DNA from: Oscillospiraceae bacterium
Lineage (GTDB): Bacteria > Bacillota > Clostridia > TANB77 > CAG-508
NCBI GenBank assembly: GCA_009778695.1
Contig: WRFS01000019.1
Coordinates: 1 to 39,463 of the forward strand
Direction of reading: 5' to 3'
Length of the DNA: 39,463 bases
This document shows positions 1-8,754 of the stretch, in pieces. A program made the translations under genes and the position numbers. How positions within the stretch are numbered: the stretch's first letter is position 1; each line of letters begins with the position of its first letter. The notes under the pieces are model-generated. The model had not been told where the DNA came from. It did not search any database and saw nothing but the letters and a program-made list of their open reading frames with translations.

Positions 1-192
1 GTTTTTTTGCTGCCTTTTTTGACAAAGCACCTCATTTCAAGCCTTTTATTCTGTCGAAATTTATTTTTAACTACTTTATACTCTTACCCTTACCTACATT
101 TGCAACATCAAAATTTATTCTTTAAAAAATTTGCAATTTTTTATTCTAATTACTATATATTCCTCTTTCCCAAACATTAATATAATATTAAT

Positions 193-1380
193 TTAATTAA
201 CATTTACTACAGAAAAATATGCAGTTGTATCATTAGATTGAGTATTATTAGTTAAATCCATTGTGATAGTGGTAGTTCTTTCAGGATAGTCTTCTGAAGC
301 TTCATCACATATTTGTAACTTGTTGCCAACTATTGTAATTGCAAGATAATAATTTATTAAAGAATATAATTTTGTTTCTTGATTATTTGTACTTATATAA
401 ACAGAATTATCTTTAATATAAATATAAGAATCATTATAAGTTATTAATGACTGAACATTATTAACTATATTTGTTGTTGAATTTGTTTTCAAGTTATATT
501 GATTATAATCGTCAGTTGAACTTGACTCATATACTAAGCCACTGTTGTTAGCAATTATCGGACCGTCTGCGTTTGATTCTATTAATGTTTCAGTTCCTGT
601 TGATATATCATATTTATATATATTTCCATCACCTAGGTAATATAATATATTATTTATTTTGTCAACATCAAATCGAACTACACGTGTTGTAAAAGTTTTA
701 ATATTGATATATTGATTAGTTAAGAGATTATAACTCGATATTTCATAATCATTATCACTAAAATATATATTATTATTATAAACTTTAATATTATCCGTAA
801 CTGTACCAGTTACATTTTTTGAAATAGTATAAACTTTTGTTAAACTATAATTTTGATCACCAGCTTTTAAATTTATTGAATAAATATTTACTTCGCAAGC
901 CAAAACACTAGTATTTTTATATCTTGAAATAATGAAATATAAATAACCATTGCTATAAGCATAATTGTTAGAAGTACCACAATAACTACTTACAGTTGTT
1001 CTAAATTGACTATCACTAAAAATGTTTATTGTACTCCCATCGTTTTTTATAGCAATAAGGTTATTATTATCATTAAAACCAAAAGCAATAGTACCCACTA
1101 ACTCATCATTTACAACATCTTTAGTTAATTCTTTGACTGTATTATTACTTCCCTCTGAAATTGTATATACATTAGTGTTATTGTCTAATATGCTATTTTC
1201 AAGCGTATTATTTCTAATTTGCACTATATTTGAAATATTGTTTTGGTTAGCTGTATCTCTTTTTACTAAAGTATAATTATTTGAAATTATTACATATGCT
1301 ATAAGCCCTATTATTACAACCACTAACACTACTATTACTGCAATTAGAATTTTTGCAGTTAAAGCTTTCTTTTCTTCCAT
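193..1380 (-). CDS. Membrane-anchored propeller-like protein (DUF5050-like), paralogue of the gene at 25517-26776
   Basis: The product (about 395 aa) starts with a short basic stretch (MEEKKALTAK) and one strong transmembrane helix at about residues 10-33. An Asn/Thr-rich linker follows, then a long extracellular region with recurring motifs such as NGYLYFI, NNIYFS and NNILYY spaced as in beta-propeller or DUF5050 proteins. I place the start at the ATG at 1380, not the TTG four codons upstream: GGGG lies about 6 nt before it and the paralogue begins at the same residue. A TTGACA-17-TATGCT promoter lies just upstream. The function is unknown; a cell-surface sensing or binding role is inference only. 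No partner gene is adjacent. Confidence 0.75.
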   Translation of the reverse strand: MEEKKALTAKILIAVIVVLVVVIIGLIAYVIISNNYTLVKRDTANQNNISNIVQIRNNTLENSILDNNTNVYTISEGSNNTVKELTKDVVNDELVGTIAFGFNDNNNLIAIKNDGSTINIFSDSQFRTTVSSYCGTSNNYAYSNGYLYFIISRYKNTSVLACEVNIYSINLKAGDQNYSLTKVYTISKNVTGTVTDNIKVYNNNIYFSDNDYEISSYNLLTNQYINIKTFTTRVVRFDVDKINNILYYLGDGNIYKYDISTGTETLIESNADGPIIANNSGLVYESSSTDDYNQYNLKTNSTTNIVNNVQSLITYNDSYIYIKDNSVYISTNNQETKLYSLINYYLAITIVGNKLQICDEASEDYPERTTTITMDLTNNTQSNDTTAYFSVVNVN

Positions 1381-1412
1381 AAATTTCCCCAACTTTCTCT
1401 TTTGTTTTTATA

Positions 1413-1441
1413 AGCATATTATATATAATATATACTGTCAA
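1413..1441 (-). promoter_or_regulatory. Sigma-A-type promoter for the 193-1380 gene
   Basis: On the minus strand, TTGACA (1436-1441) and TATGCT (1413-1418) are separated by exactly 17 nt, about 35 nt upstream of the start codon. Confidence 0.55.
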
Positions 1442-1524
1442 GCCATTTTGCTGAAATGTAATATAACCTTAATACAAATGTAACATTTACATTTGCTTTT
1501 CAAAAACATATACTAACCACCGTA

Positions 1525-1552
1525 AGCTACTTTGCTGAAAAGTTTTAACAAT
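1525..1552. repeat. Solo half of the long-hairpin repeat family
   Basis: The segment ending gctactttgctgaaaag plus a ttttaac tail matches the outer flank of the full element at 2498-2666 read on the other strand. No inverted arm or core is present here, so it looks like a deletion remnant. Confidence 0.5.
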
Positions 1553-1578
1553 AACAAAATAAATGTTATCGAAAAACA

Positions 1579-1607
1579 TTGACAAGTATAATTATTTTTG
1601 ATATAAT
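1579..1607 (+). promoter_or_regulatory. Consensus promoter of the Bro-N gene with overlapping palindrome
   Basis: TTGACA (1579-1584) and TATAAT (1602-1607) are exactly 17 nt apart. An inverted repeat AATGTT...AACATT (1562-1567 / 1575-1580) overlaps the -35 box and could be an operator; autoregulation by the downstream Bro-N protein is speculation. No Firmicute LexA box is seen. Confidence 0.75.
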
Positions 1608-1645
1608 ACAAACAAATGTTTTTTAGTTGGAAGGAGATTGAGCCA

Positions 1646-2476
1646 ATGGAAAAAGAAAATAGTTTAAAAATATTTGAAAATAAAAATATTCGTGTTGAAT
1701 GGAATGCAGATAAAGAAAAGTGGTACTTTTCTGTTGTTGATGTTATAGGAGTTTTAACAGATAATGATTATTTAAGAGCAAGAAAGTATTGGAGTGTATT
1801 GAAAGTACGTTTAAAAGAAGAAGGTAGTCAGTTGGCTACAAATTGTAGCCAACTGAAAATGAAATCTTCTGACGGAAAATATTATAATACCGATGTAATT
1901 GATACAGAGCAAGTTTTGCGTCTAATTCAATCAATACCATCCAAAAAAGCTGAACCTTTTAAATTGTGGTTAGCTAAAATTGGTAAAGAAAGAATTGATG
2001 AAACGTACGATCCAGAAATCACTATAAACAGAGCATTAGATACATACAGAAAAAAAGGATATTCTGAAGATTGGATAAACCAAAGATTAAAAAGTATTGA
2101 TATTAGAAAAGAATTTACAGACGAACTAAAACGTGGTGGAATAAATGAAAATAGAGATTTTGCAATACTTACTAACATTTTAACAAAAGTCTGGAGTGGA
2201 TATGATGTTAAAGAATACAAACAATTTAAAAACCTCAAGAAAGAAAATTTACGCGACAACATGACCAATATGGAAATAGTGTTAAATATGTTAGCTGAAA
2301 CATCATCTACAGAAATTGCAAAAAAGACTAATCCAAAAGGAATGACTGAAACGAAAAGTACAGTAATAAAAGGTGCAACCGTGGCAAAAGAGGCTAGAGA
2401 GAAAATAGAAAAAGAAACTGGAGAAAGCATAATTTCCAGCCAAAATGCAAAAGAAATTAAAAGATTAAAAAAGTAA
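1646..2476 (+). CDS. Bro-N domain / DinD-like protein
   Basis: The predicted product has 276 aa. Residues about 5-110 resemble the Bro-N antirepressor fold (KIFENKNIRVEWN, KWYFSVVDVIGVLT, then a VLRLIQSIPSKKAEPFKLWLA segment). The C-terminal half is helical, ending in a Lys/Glu-rich tail, like DinD-type DNA-damage-inducible proteins and chromosomal phage antirepressor relatives. The start is the ATG at 1646, which has AAGGAG at the right distance; the upstream ATG at 1616 has no ribosome site. It is transcribed alone from a perfect promoter. A DNA-binding or stress role is inferred from family; the target is unknown. A deleted remnant of a second copy lies at 3895-3947. Confidence 0.75.
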   Translation: MEKENSLKIFENKNIRVEWNADKEKWYFSVVDVIGVLTDNDYLRARKYWSVLKVRLKEEGSQLATNCSQLKMKSSDGKYYNTDVIDTEQVLRLIQSIPSKKAEPFKLWLAKIGKERIDETYDPEITINRALDTYRKKGYSEDWINQRLKSIDIRKEFTDELKRGGINENRDFAILTNILTKVWSGYDVKEYKQFKNLKKENLRDNMTNMEIVLNMLAETSSTEIAKKTNPKGMTETKSTVIKGATVAKEAREKIEKETGESIISSQNAKEIKRLKK

Positions 2477-2497
2477 ATTTAAAAAACTAATGTAACA

Positions 2498-2666
2498 GTT
2501 ACCAGTTAACACTTTTCAGCAGAGTAGCCACTGGAGTATAGTATAGCTTTTAAAAAGGTGAACGACAGCCCTTCTTTGAGGCCCATGGAGTCTTCGGAGA
2601 CTTGGAGGAGCCTTTTTTAAAGCTATACTATACTCCAGTGGCGGAAGTTTTAGGCTAAATCGTTAA
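2498..2666 (-). repeat. Long-hairpin repeat element A (core variant 2)
   Basis: Arms at 2527-2558 and 2611-2642 pair over 32 bp with a single mismatch. They enclose a core containing gacagccc, a ttgaggcccatggagtc stretch and cttggagg. The core is the reverse complement of those at 33.6 and 35.0 kb, so the element points left. The outer flanks carry gttaccagttaac and ggctaaa motifs also found around element B. It fills most of the 300-nt gap between the Bro-N gene and the next gene. Confidence 0.85.
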
Positions 2667-2702
2667 ATAGAAACATATAACATTTAAACATTTACTAAAA
2701 AT

Positions 2703-2731
2703 TTGCAATTTTTCTGTTAATTATATATAAT
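2703..2731 (+). promoter_or_regulatory. Promoter of the first tandem paralogue
   Basis: TTGCAA (2703-2708), 17-nt spacer, TATAAT (2726-2731). The same boxes and spacing are conserved before the second paralogue at 5419-5447, which supports function. Confidence 0.6.
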
Positions 2732-2783
2732 TATTTTGAAACTTTTTATAGGTTTAATTTGTATTATATTATACGAGGCTATT

Positions 2784-3875
2784 ATGAATAAGAAATTTTT
2801 AATTTTAATTATTATTATTGCAATAATTATAATTGCAGCAGGGATATTTTATATAATAAAAAACCATGAAACTTCAATATATACGCCAATATCTATTGAA
2901 ACTACAGCCAAATCAACAGAGGGTTTAACAATAGTGCCTACAATGCAAGATGCTATTACCGCTAATAGTGCCTGGTGTGGCACTTTTCAACTAGTATGGA
3001 ATGACTTGAAAAACGAATTAGTAAAACAAGATATTATTTTTACACCACAAGAACAAATGGCTACAAATCTGAACAAAGAAGAATTCAAAGCAAGTATGAT
3101 TTCAGATGAATACTTTTATAAAAAATACGGAGTAATGACACCTGCATTAAAAACAGAAATAGAGCAAGGAATAAAAGATAAATTCAATCAAACAAGTGAT
3201 ATATTAGACAGTTTCGACTGGAGCAATGCTGACCCAAATACATATTTTTTCTATACAATGTTGTATAAAAAATTTGAATTTTTACAGCCGTTTGATATCT
3301 TAAAAAAAGGTAAATTTGGAAGTTATAGTAATGTAGAATACTTTGGAATAGATAAAAACACTAAAGATGTAATCGGAGACCAAATTCATGTGTTATACTA
3401 TAGCTCACAAGATGATTTTGCAATAACAATAGATACTAAAACAAATGATGAAGTGATATTTTGCAAGGGACCAACTGGAAACACATTTAAGGAAATTTAC
3501 GATAATATGAATGATAAAGCAAGTAAATATACTGGAAGTACAAGTTTCGCAAATATAGACGAATTTAAAGCACCGTATTTGACATTTAATGAATTGAGAG
3601 ATTATACAGAATTGGAAAAGAAATGGTTTACCACGGCAGATGGAACTCCCGCCTATATTGAAAAGGCATTACAGACAATCAAGTTTTCTTTAGATGAAAA
3701 AGGTGGAGAAATAAAAAGCGAAGCAGGAATAGAAGCAACACTGAAAGGAGTTGCAATGCCAGAAACACCAAGATATTTCTATGTTGATAATACATTCGCA
3801 ATTTTCTTAAGAGAAAAAGGACAAAGCCTACCATACTTCGCAGGTAAAATTGATGATATTACAAAATTTCAATAG
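2784..3875 (+). CDS. Membrane-anchored protein of unknown function, tandem paralogue 1
   Basis: The product has 363 aa: an N-terminal Ile-rich transmembrane helix (about residues 4-23) and a large extracellular region with a recognisable NSAWCGTFQLVWNDL stretch near residue 60. I reject the TTG start at 2736 and use the ATG at 2784, because the paralogue at 5500 starts at the same residue behind the same GAGGCTATT leader. The two copies are about 90% identical including promoter and 3' end, so they arose by recent tandem duplication; an oppositely oriented ATPase gene lies between them. A third, diverged fragment is at 8785-8865. I do not recognise a catalytic motif. Confidence 0.8.
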   Translation: MNKKFLILIIIIAIIIIAAGIFYIIKNHETSIYTPISIETTAKSTEGLTIVPTMQDAITANSAWCGTFQLVWNDLKNELVKQDIIFTPQEQMATNLNKEEFKASMISDEYFYKKYGVMTPALKTEIEQGIKDKFNQTSDILDSFDWSNADPNTYFFYTMLYKKFEFLQPFDILKKGKFGSYSNVEYFGIDKNTKDVIGDQIHVLYYSSQDDFAITIDTKTNDEVIFCKGPTGNTFKEIYDNMNDKASKYTGSTSFANIDEFKAPYLTFNELRDYTELEKKWFTTADGTPAYIEKALQTIKFSLDEKGGEIKSEAGIEATLKGVAMPETPRYFYVDNTFAIFLREKGQSLPYFAGKIDDITKFQ

Positions 3876-3894
3876 ATTCTTCGTGAGGATTTAT

Positions 3895-3947
3895 AAAATA
3901 AATGTTATCGAAAAACATTGTTGATGTTTCTGACGGAAAATATTATA
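3895..3947 (+). pseudogene. Deleted remnant of a second Bro-N gene
   Basis: A 26-bp stretch (3895-3920) is identical to the promoter-proximal palindrome of the Bro-N gene (1556-1581). It is followed within 8 nt by a 20-bp match (3928-3947) to codons about 74-81 of that gene (1867-1886). The intervening promoter -10, start and N-terminus are missing, so this is an internally deleted copy. Confidence 0.6.
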
Positions 3948-3967
3948 CTACTAAAGCAATAACTAAA

Positions 3968-4156
3968 CTATTTTCCACCATTCAAACAAAATACTGCATA
4001 TAATGGAACAGAGAAAATTTTATCATTAAATCCAAAGTTATTAAGTGAGAACCTAATTCCATACTCGCATTTATCACTTAATAAGTATTTCTTAAAACTT
4101 TTACTTCCTTTATCTTTCCCTGCTTTTACTTCTATAGGAATAATTTTTCCGACCTA
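3968..4156 (-). pseudogene. Out-of-frame C-terminal tail of the DUF4143 ATPase
   Basis: Read one frame over from the ATPase gene at 4110-5279, this stretch is open to a TAG at 3968. It encodes KIIPIEVKAG followed by about 50 residues ending VPLYAVFCLNGGK. That is the normal PD-(D/E)XK-like end of AAA_14/DUF4143 proteins, so one extra base near 4150-4157 (before an A5 run) has split the gene. Confidence 0.75.
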
Positions 4157-5279
4157 ACCTTATAAGAAAGTCTATTTCTATAGACTTGTTTGGCTTATAA
4201 TATAACAAATCAAATCCCATACTTATAAATTGTACCGCAACGTAATTTTCAACCACTGAACCTTTAAATGTGTTGTCTGCCCCTTCTACCAAATCCAAAT
4301 ATTCGCTCCCAGCCATTGCTGTTAAAAGTCCCGTATCTGCCATATACATTTTAAAATTATTAATATCTTCACCTGCGGATAAAGGAACATTTATACTATC
4401 TAAATTATTTGATTTTAATACAATCCCACTACTTGTAAGCCAAGTTATTGGCAAATCATAATCTCTTTTGTTAGCAAACTCCGAAATTATTTTATATTTA
4501 AATTTAATATTTTCGCGATTTAACTGTTTGGGTAAACTTTGGTAAATATTAATAAGCTTAATTGTTTCAGTAGAACCATCTACATATTTACTCATATCTG
4601 CAATATAATTATTTATTATATTTTTCGCAATGGTTTTATCAACTCTAATAATGGAAAATTCACTATTAATATAATTCAACACAGCATCTGGCATTCCGCC
4701 AACATACAAATAATCTGTATAAAACTTAATTAATCTATTGTGTATAGGCTCTAACATTTGAACTTTATTATTATAACATTTTCTAATTTCTGAAATCAGT
4801 TTTTCTTGTCCTATGGCTATTAAAAACTCCTCAAAATCTAATTGATACATATTTATTGTTTTTACTTTACCAACTGGAAAAGAAACTTTTTCTCTTTTTA
4901 ACGCAACTCCTAAAAGCGAGCCTGCACAAACAATTTTATAATTTTCTTTACTTTCCGAAAAATATTTAAGAGAGGTCACAGCTTTTGGGCAAACTTGAAT
5001 TTCATCAAAAAATATTAGTGTATTTTCTATATTTATCTCTTTACCTAACAATAACTCTATTCTTGATATTATATCTTTACTTACCAAATTTTCTTCAAAT
5101 ACTGATTTAAATTCAGGTTGTTCTTCAAAATTTATTTTAATATAATTTTCATATTCATTTCTCGCAAATTCTTCAATTACATAAGTTTTCCCAATTTGTC
5201 TTGCTCCAATAATCATAATTGGTAAACTTTTACTCTCGTTTTTAAAATTTTCTAATTCTTTAATAATTTTTCTATACAT
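4110..5279 (-). CDS. AAA_14/DUF4143 family ATPase, frameshifted near its 3' end
   Basis: The product has 389 aa. Walker A GARQIGKT is at residues 25-32 and Walker B LIFFDEIQ at about 88-95. A helical DUF4143 region follows, then the start of the C-terminal nuclease-like domain (VVENYVAVQFI, SIEIDFLIRLG). The frame then ends abnormally in NYSYRSKSRER. The family-typical IPIEVKAG continuation is present in the neighbouring frame to 3968, so the intact protein would be about 437 aa. Members are common accessory genes of unsettled function. It lies opposite to, and between, two duplicated genes. Whether the shift is a real mutation or a base-calling error at a homopolymer cannot be told from sequence. 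Confidence 0.8.
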   Translation of the reverse strand: MYRKIIKELENFKNESKSLPIMIIGARQIGKTYVIEEFARNEYENYIKINFEEQPEFKSVFEENLVSKDIISRIELLLGKEINIENTLIFFDEIQVCPKAVTSLKYFSESKENYKIVCAGSLLGVALKREKVSFPVGKVKTINMYQLDFEEFLIAIGQEKLISEIRKCYNNKVQMLEPIHNRLIKFYTDYLYVGGMPDAVLNYINSEFSIIRVDKTIAKNIINNYIADMSKYVDGSTETIKLINIYQSLPKQLNRENIKFKYKIISEFANKRDYDLPITWLTSSGIVLKSNNLDSINVPLSAGEDINNFKMYMADTGLLTAMAGSEYLDLVEGADNTFKGSVVENYVAVQFISMGFDLLYYKPNKSIEIDFLIRLGRKNYSYRSKSRER

Positions 5280-5418
5280 ATTTATCCACCCTTGCTACAT
5301 ATTTTAATATTTCCACAATCAAATGTCAATATCAAAAATGTATTTTTTCAATAAATTTCCGAAAAAAAAATGAAGTTTTTCAACTTTTTTCTATATATTT
5401 GTAACATTTACTAATAAG

Positions 5419-5447
5419 TTGCAATTTATCCGTTAATTATATATAAT
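5419..5447 (+). promoter_or_regulatory. Promoter of the second tandem paralogue
   Basis: TTGCAA (5419-5424), 17-nt spacer, TATAAT (5442-5447), matching the promoter at 2703-2731 in sequence and position. Confidence 0.6.
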
Positions 5448-5499
5448 CAAGCTGAAACTTTTTATAAGTTTAATTTGTATTATATTTTAGGAGGCTATT

Positions 5500-6591
5500 A
5501 TGAATAAAAAAATTTTAATTTTAATTGGGATTATTGTACTAATTATACTTGCAGTAGGAGCGTTCTATATAATAAAAAATCATGAAACTTCAATATATAC
5601 GCCAATATCTATTGAAACTACAGCCAAATCAACAGATGGTTTAACAATAGTGCCTACAATGCAAGATGCTATTACCTCTAATAGTGCCTGGTGTGGCACT
5701 TTTCAACTAGTATGGAATGACTTGAAAAATGAATCAATAAAACAAGATATTATTTTTACACCACAAGAACAAATGGCTACAAATCTGAATAAAGAAGAAT
5801 TCAAATCAAGTATGATTTCAGATGACTCTTATTATAAAAAATATGGAGTAATGACACCTGCATTAAAAACAGAAATAGAGCAAGGAATAAAAGATAAATT
5901 CAATCAAACAAGTGATATATTAGACAGTTTCGACTGGAGCAATGCTGACCCAAATATATATTTTTTCTATACAATGTTATATAAAAAGTTTGAATTTTTA
6001 CAGCCGTTTGATATATTAAAAAAAGGTAAATTTGGAAGTTATAGTAATGTAGAATACTTTGGAATAGACAAAAATACTAACGATGTAATCGGAGACCAAA
6101 TTCATGTGTTATACTACAACTCACAAGATGATTTTGCTATAACAATAGATACTAAAACAAATGATGAAGTGATATTTTGTAAAAATCCAACTGGAAATAC
6201 ATTTCATGAGATTTATTATAATATGAATATCAAAGCAAGTAACTATACGGGAAACAAGAGTTTCGCAAATACAGACGAATTTAAAGCACCATATTTGACA
6301 TTTAATGAATTGAGAGATTATACAGAATTGGAAAAGAAATGGTTTACTACGGCAGATGGAAATCATGCTTGTATTGAAAAGGCATTACAGACAATCAAGT
6401 TTTCTTTAGATGAAAAAGGTGGAGAGATAAAAAGCGAAGCTGGAATTGTAGCACGATATCAAGGAGTTGCAATGCCAGAAACACCAAGATATTTCTACGT
6501 TGACAATACATTCGCAATTTTCTTAAGAGAAAAAGGACAAAGCCTACCATACTTCGCAGATAAAATTGATGATATTACAAAATTTCAATAG
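5500..6591 (+). CDS. Membrane-anchored protein of unknown function, tandem paralogue 2
   Basis: The product has 363 aa, the same length as its partner at 2784-3875. The N-terminal transmembrane helix has diverged most (MNKKILILIGIIVLIILAVG), while the extracellular part is nearly identical, including NSAWCGTFQLVWNDL and the C-terminal segment ending DDITKFQ. AGGAGG lies 6 nt before the ATG. Most differences between copies fall around residues 100-110 and 225-245, perhaps a variable surface. Its own promoter is conserved. No enzyme motif is recognised. The stop is followed by a 280-nt gap with a CAGAATGAC-type palindrome. Confidence 0.8.
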   Translation: MNKKILILIGIIVLIILAVGAFYIIKNHETSIYTPISIETTAKSTDGLTIVPTMQDAITSNSAWCGTFQLVWNDLKNESIKQDIIFTPQEQMATNLNKEEFKSSMISDDSYYKKYGVMTPALKTEIEQGIKDKFNQTSDILDSFDWSNADPNIYFFYTMLYKKFEFLQPFDILKKGKFGSYSNVEYFGIDKNTNDVIGDQIHVLYYNSQDDFAITIDTKTNDEVIFCKNPTGNTFHEIYYNMNIKASNYTGNKSFANTDEFKAPYLTFNELRDYTELEKKWFTTADGNHACIEKALQTIKFSLDEKGGEIKSEAGIVARYQGVAMPETPRYFYVDNTFAIFLREKGQSLPYFADKIDDITKFQ

Positions 6592-6724
6592 ATTCTTCGT
6601 GTAGAGCAAGCCCTAGAATCATAAGCTTTGATACAATAAGCATGCAGAATAGTTTGAACTCAAAGTTGCACCCCTGCATTGCTTTTGTATTCCTATGGCA
6701 CAGTAAAAATCTCGTTTTTTCCAT

Positions 6725-6877
6725 TAGACTTCTTTCGAAACCTAAGAGTGTCATCCTGAGAATTTCCTCGTAGAGTTAGCTTTCGAAGGATCTTAATATT
6801 AATTATTAGATTCTTCATGAGTAATGCTTTGTAGCATGGTTCAGAATGACACTTGACGAGGTTTCGAAAGAAGTCTA
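6725..6877. repeat. CAGAATGAC-type palindromic repeat
   Basis: Perfect 19-bp terminal arms (6725-6743 and 6859-6877: tagacttctttcgaaacct and its complement) enclose nested arms gtgtcatcctga / tcagaatgacac. The right end overlaps the stop codon of the next minus-strand gene. It occupies the 6592-6874 gap; upstream of it (6600-6720) I see no gene. A related element is at 32723-32822. Confidence 0.75.
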
Positions 6878-7315
6878 TTGTCTTTTAAATAATTGGGCAA
6901 TCATATTTAATATTTTTCGGAAAAAGCCCTCAGCTTTATATTCTACAAGTGCGGTTTCTTCTGTGCTTTTTTCTTGTTCCTTCTTTTTAAATATATTATC
7001 CGGATTATATTTTTCTCTTAATTCCGCTTCTCTCTTTTTATCATTTTCTGCATACAAATTTAATAATTCTTGTTTATGTTCTTCGCTCTCACACCAATAA
7101 TTTAAGTTAAGCATAGCAAGCAATGCTAATGTATGTATTTGTAAATTTTGTTCTGCAAGAGGAATATTTGGATTAATATTCGGCTTATAGTCTTCCATTT
7201 GATTCTCTTTAAAAACTCTCCTTAATTTTTCTGGAACTTTATCTACATATTTTTGCTCCATAAACCCTAATATCGTATCAACTTCTGCATTTGCCTTTTT
7301 GATATCATTTTCCAT
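6875..7315 (-). CDS. Hypothetical protein, second gene of the Fic operon
   Basis: The product has 146 aa, mostly helical and charged, with no transmembrane segment. It includes a central NLQIHTLALLAMLNLNYWCE segment and a KKKEQEKSTEET linker before a short basic amphipathic C-terminus (FFRKILNMIAQLFKRQ). The start has AAAGGAG upstream and follows the Fic stop by 15 nt, so the two are cotranscribed. It could be a partner or regulator of the Fic enzyme, but nothing in the sequence proves this. The stop lies inside a palindromic repeat arm, so the C-terminus may be partly repeat-derived. Confidence 0.65.
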   Translation of the reverse strand: MENDIKKANAEVDTILGFMEQKYVDKVPEKLRRVFKENQMEDYKPNINPNIPLAEQNLQIHTLALLAMLNLNYWCESEEHKQELLNLYAENDKKREAELREKYNPDNIFKKKEQEKSTEETALVEYKAEGFFRKILNMIAQLFKRQ

Positions 7316-7330
7316 TTATATCCTACTCCT

Positions 7331-8617
7331 TTAATCTATAACCATTTCTTGTTCTATATTTCCTTTATCTTTTATTTCTCTTTTTTCTGCTTCTTTTGTA
7401 TTAATCATATCAGTTAATACAACTCCCTTAGTTGCGTCTTCAATGCTTGCTAATCTTATTATAGATTTATTCAAATTATTTCTTCTTAAATATTCAGATA
7501 GGAATACTTCTTTTGCTTTATCGTCAGGTAAACCTGCAATTGCTCTATCAAGTTCGTCACGATTTTCGTATCTATTTCCATCAGCAATTTGTTGATACAA
7601 TTCGCCGTTTTCTTTAATAACATTTATCATTGTCCTAAAGAACAATTCTCTCAAATCATTTGAAATGGTAGGTAGTTTCAAATAATCTTCTTTTTTTAAA
7701 CCATTAAATACATTTTTAATTTTATCTTGTTCTTCTGGTTCGTCTACATCATAATTTATACAAACAGGAACAATTAGCTTCCCATTAATTTCATCTAAAT
7801 TTTCTTCAGAAAACCTATATTTACTTAATTTGTCCAGTCTTCTATCATTAATTTCAAATATAGATTGTAAGTTCCCTTTTTCTTTTGCCAATATTAATAA
7901 AGACAAAATCCCACCTTGATAAGAATCTAATATAGCATAATTTATATCTTTTATCTGTTTCTCTGATAATTCTTTTTTAATTTCTTCGGGAATAAAAATA
8001 ACATCTCCTCCCGCATCACCTTCAACAGTATCTCCCCTATGTTGTATGTTATTATAAGACAACAATTTTTCAGGCATATCATATCTTTGTTTAGCTTTTC
8101 CTAAAAAAGTGGTGAATAATAATCGTTGTGTTTTTTCTGCTGATAAAATTCCGTTTAATCTTTCAAACTTTTCGTGACTTATTACTGCAGAATCTTTATT
8201 ATCGTGCGAGAAAAATGGCGAATTTTCTATTTTAAAATTATGATTTGCAAATAACTCATAAGCCATTCTTGAAGTTCTTCCATTGCCATCAGAAAACAAG
8301 TGCAAGTCATTTATAACATTATAAATCAAAATAGCTTGTGCTTTTCTATCAGGGATATCTTTTATTCCTTCAAAAGCTTGTGACAAAACCTTGTCCTGCA
8401 TTTCTATGTCAGCAGTTATTAGGTCGGAAACAAACATCCTATTGTTATGAAATCCATACTCGTTCTCTGGTATATTACGAACATACCCATTTATGCTTTT
8501 TAATAAATCCTTAAATTCATCAAAATTCATATTTGAAACAGCAACATTAAAAGCCTCATCTTTATTTTGATTAGCTCTTAAATTATACCTCTCATACAGT
8601 TCTTGAAAAGAAGCCAT
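7331..8617 (-). CDS. Fic family protein (predicted nucleotidyl/phosphoryl-transferase)
   Basis: The product has 428 aa. The Fic active-site motif HLFSDGNGR is at residues 106-114, within the helices FHNNRMFVSDLITAD and RMAYELFANHN. His106 and the following loop fit family proteins that transfer AMP or another phosphate group from a nucleotide to protein hydroxyl groups. The second position of the motif is Leu instead of the common Pro. The roughly 250 residues after the Fic core are helical and unassigned. I do not see a confident inhibitory [S/T]xxxE[G/N] helix. It is the first gene of a two-gene operon. It may be a stress or toxin-type Fic protein, but the substrate is unknown. Confidence 0.85.
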   Translation of the reverse strand: MASFQELYERYNLRANQNKDEAFNVAVSNMNFDEFKDLLKSINGYVRNIPENEYGFHNNRMFVSDLITADIEMQDKVLSQAFEGIKDIPDRKAQAILIYNVINDLHLFSDGNGRTSRMAYELFANHNFKIENSPFFSHDNKDSAVISHEKFERLNGILSAEKTQRLLFTTFLGKAKQRYDMPEKLLSYNNIQHRGDTVEGDAGGDVIFIPEEIKKELSEKQIKDINYAILDSYQGGILSLLILAKEKGNLQSIFEINDRRLDKLSKYRFSEENLDEINGKLIVPVCINYDVDEPEEQDKIKNVFNGLKKEDYLKLPTISNDLRELFFRTMINVIKENGELYQQIADGNRYENRDELDRAIAGLPDDKAKEVFLSEYLRRNNLNKSIIRLASIEDATKGVVLTDMINTKEAEKREIKDKGNIEQEMVID

Positions 8618-8754
8618 ATACTTTCCTCTACTTTCCTATGCCAAATATCTTATTTTCATTTTCACTTCATATATATTTTTTATTCCGTTCTTATTTTATC
8701 ACGTTTTCTTGTTTTTATATATATTTTTTGTGAAAATTTATATAAAAAAAGTTG

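Noticed and set aside
130..160. Plus-strand TTGCAA-17-TATATA promoter-like sequence near the window start
   Set aside because: No plus-strand gene follows; it reads into the 3' end of a minus-strand gene, and such boxes are frequent by chance in A+T-rich DNA. I see nothing else in 1-192.
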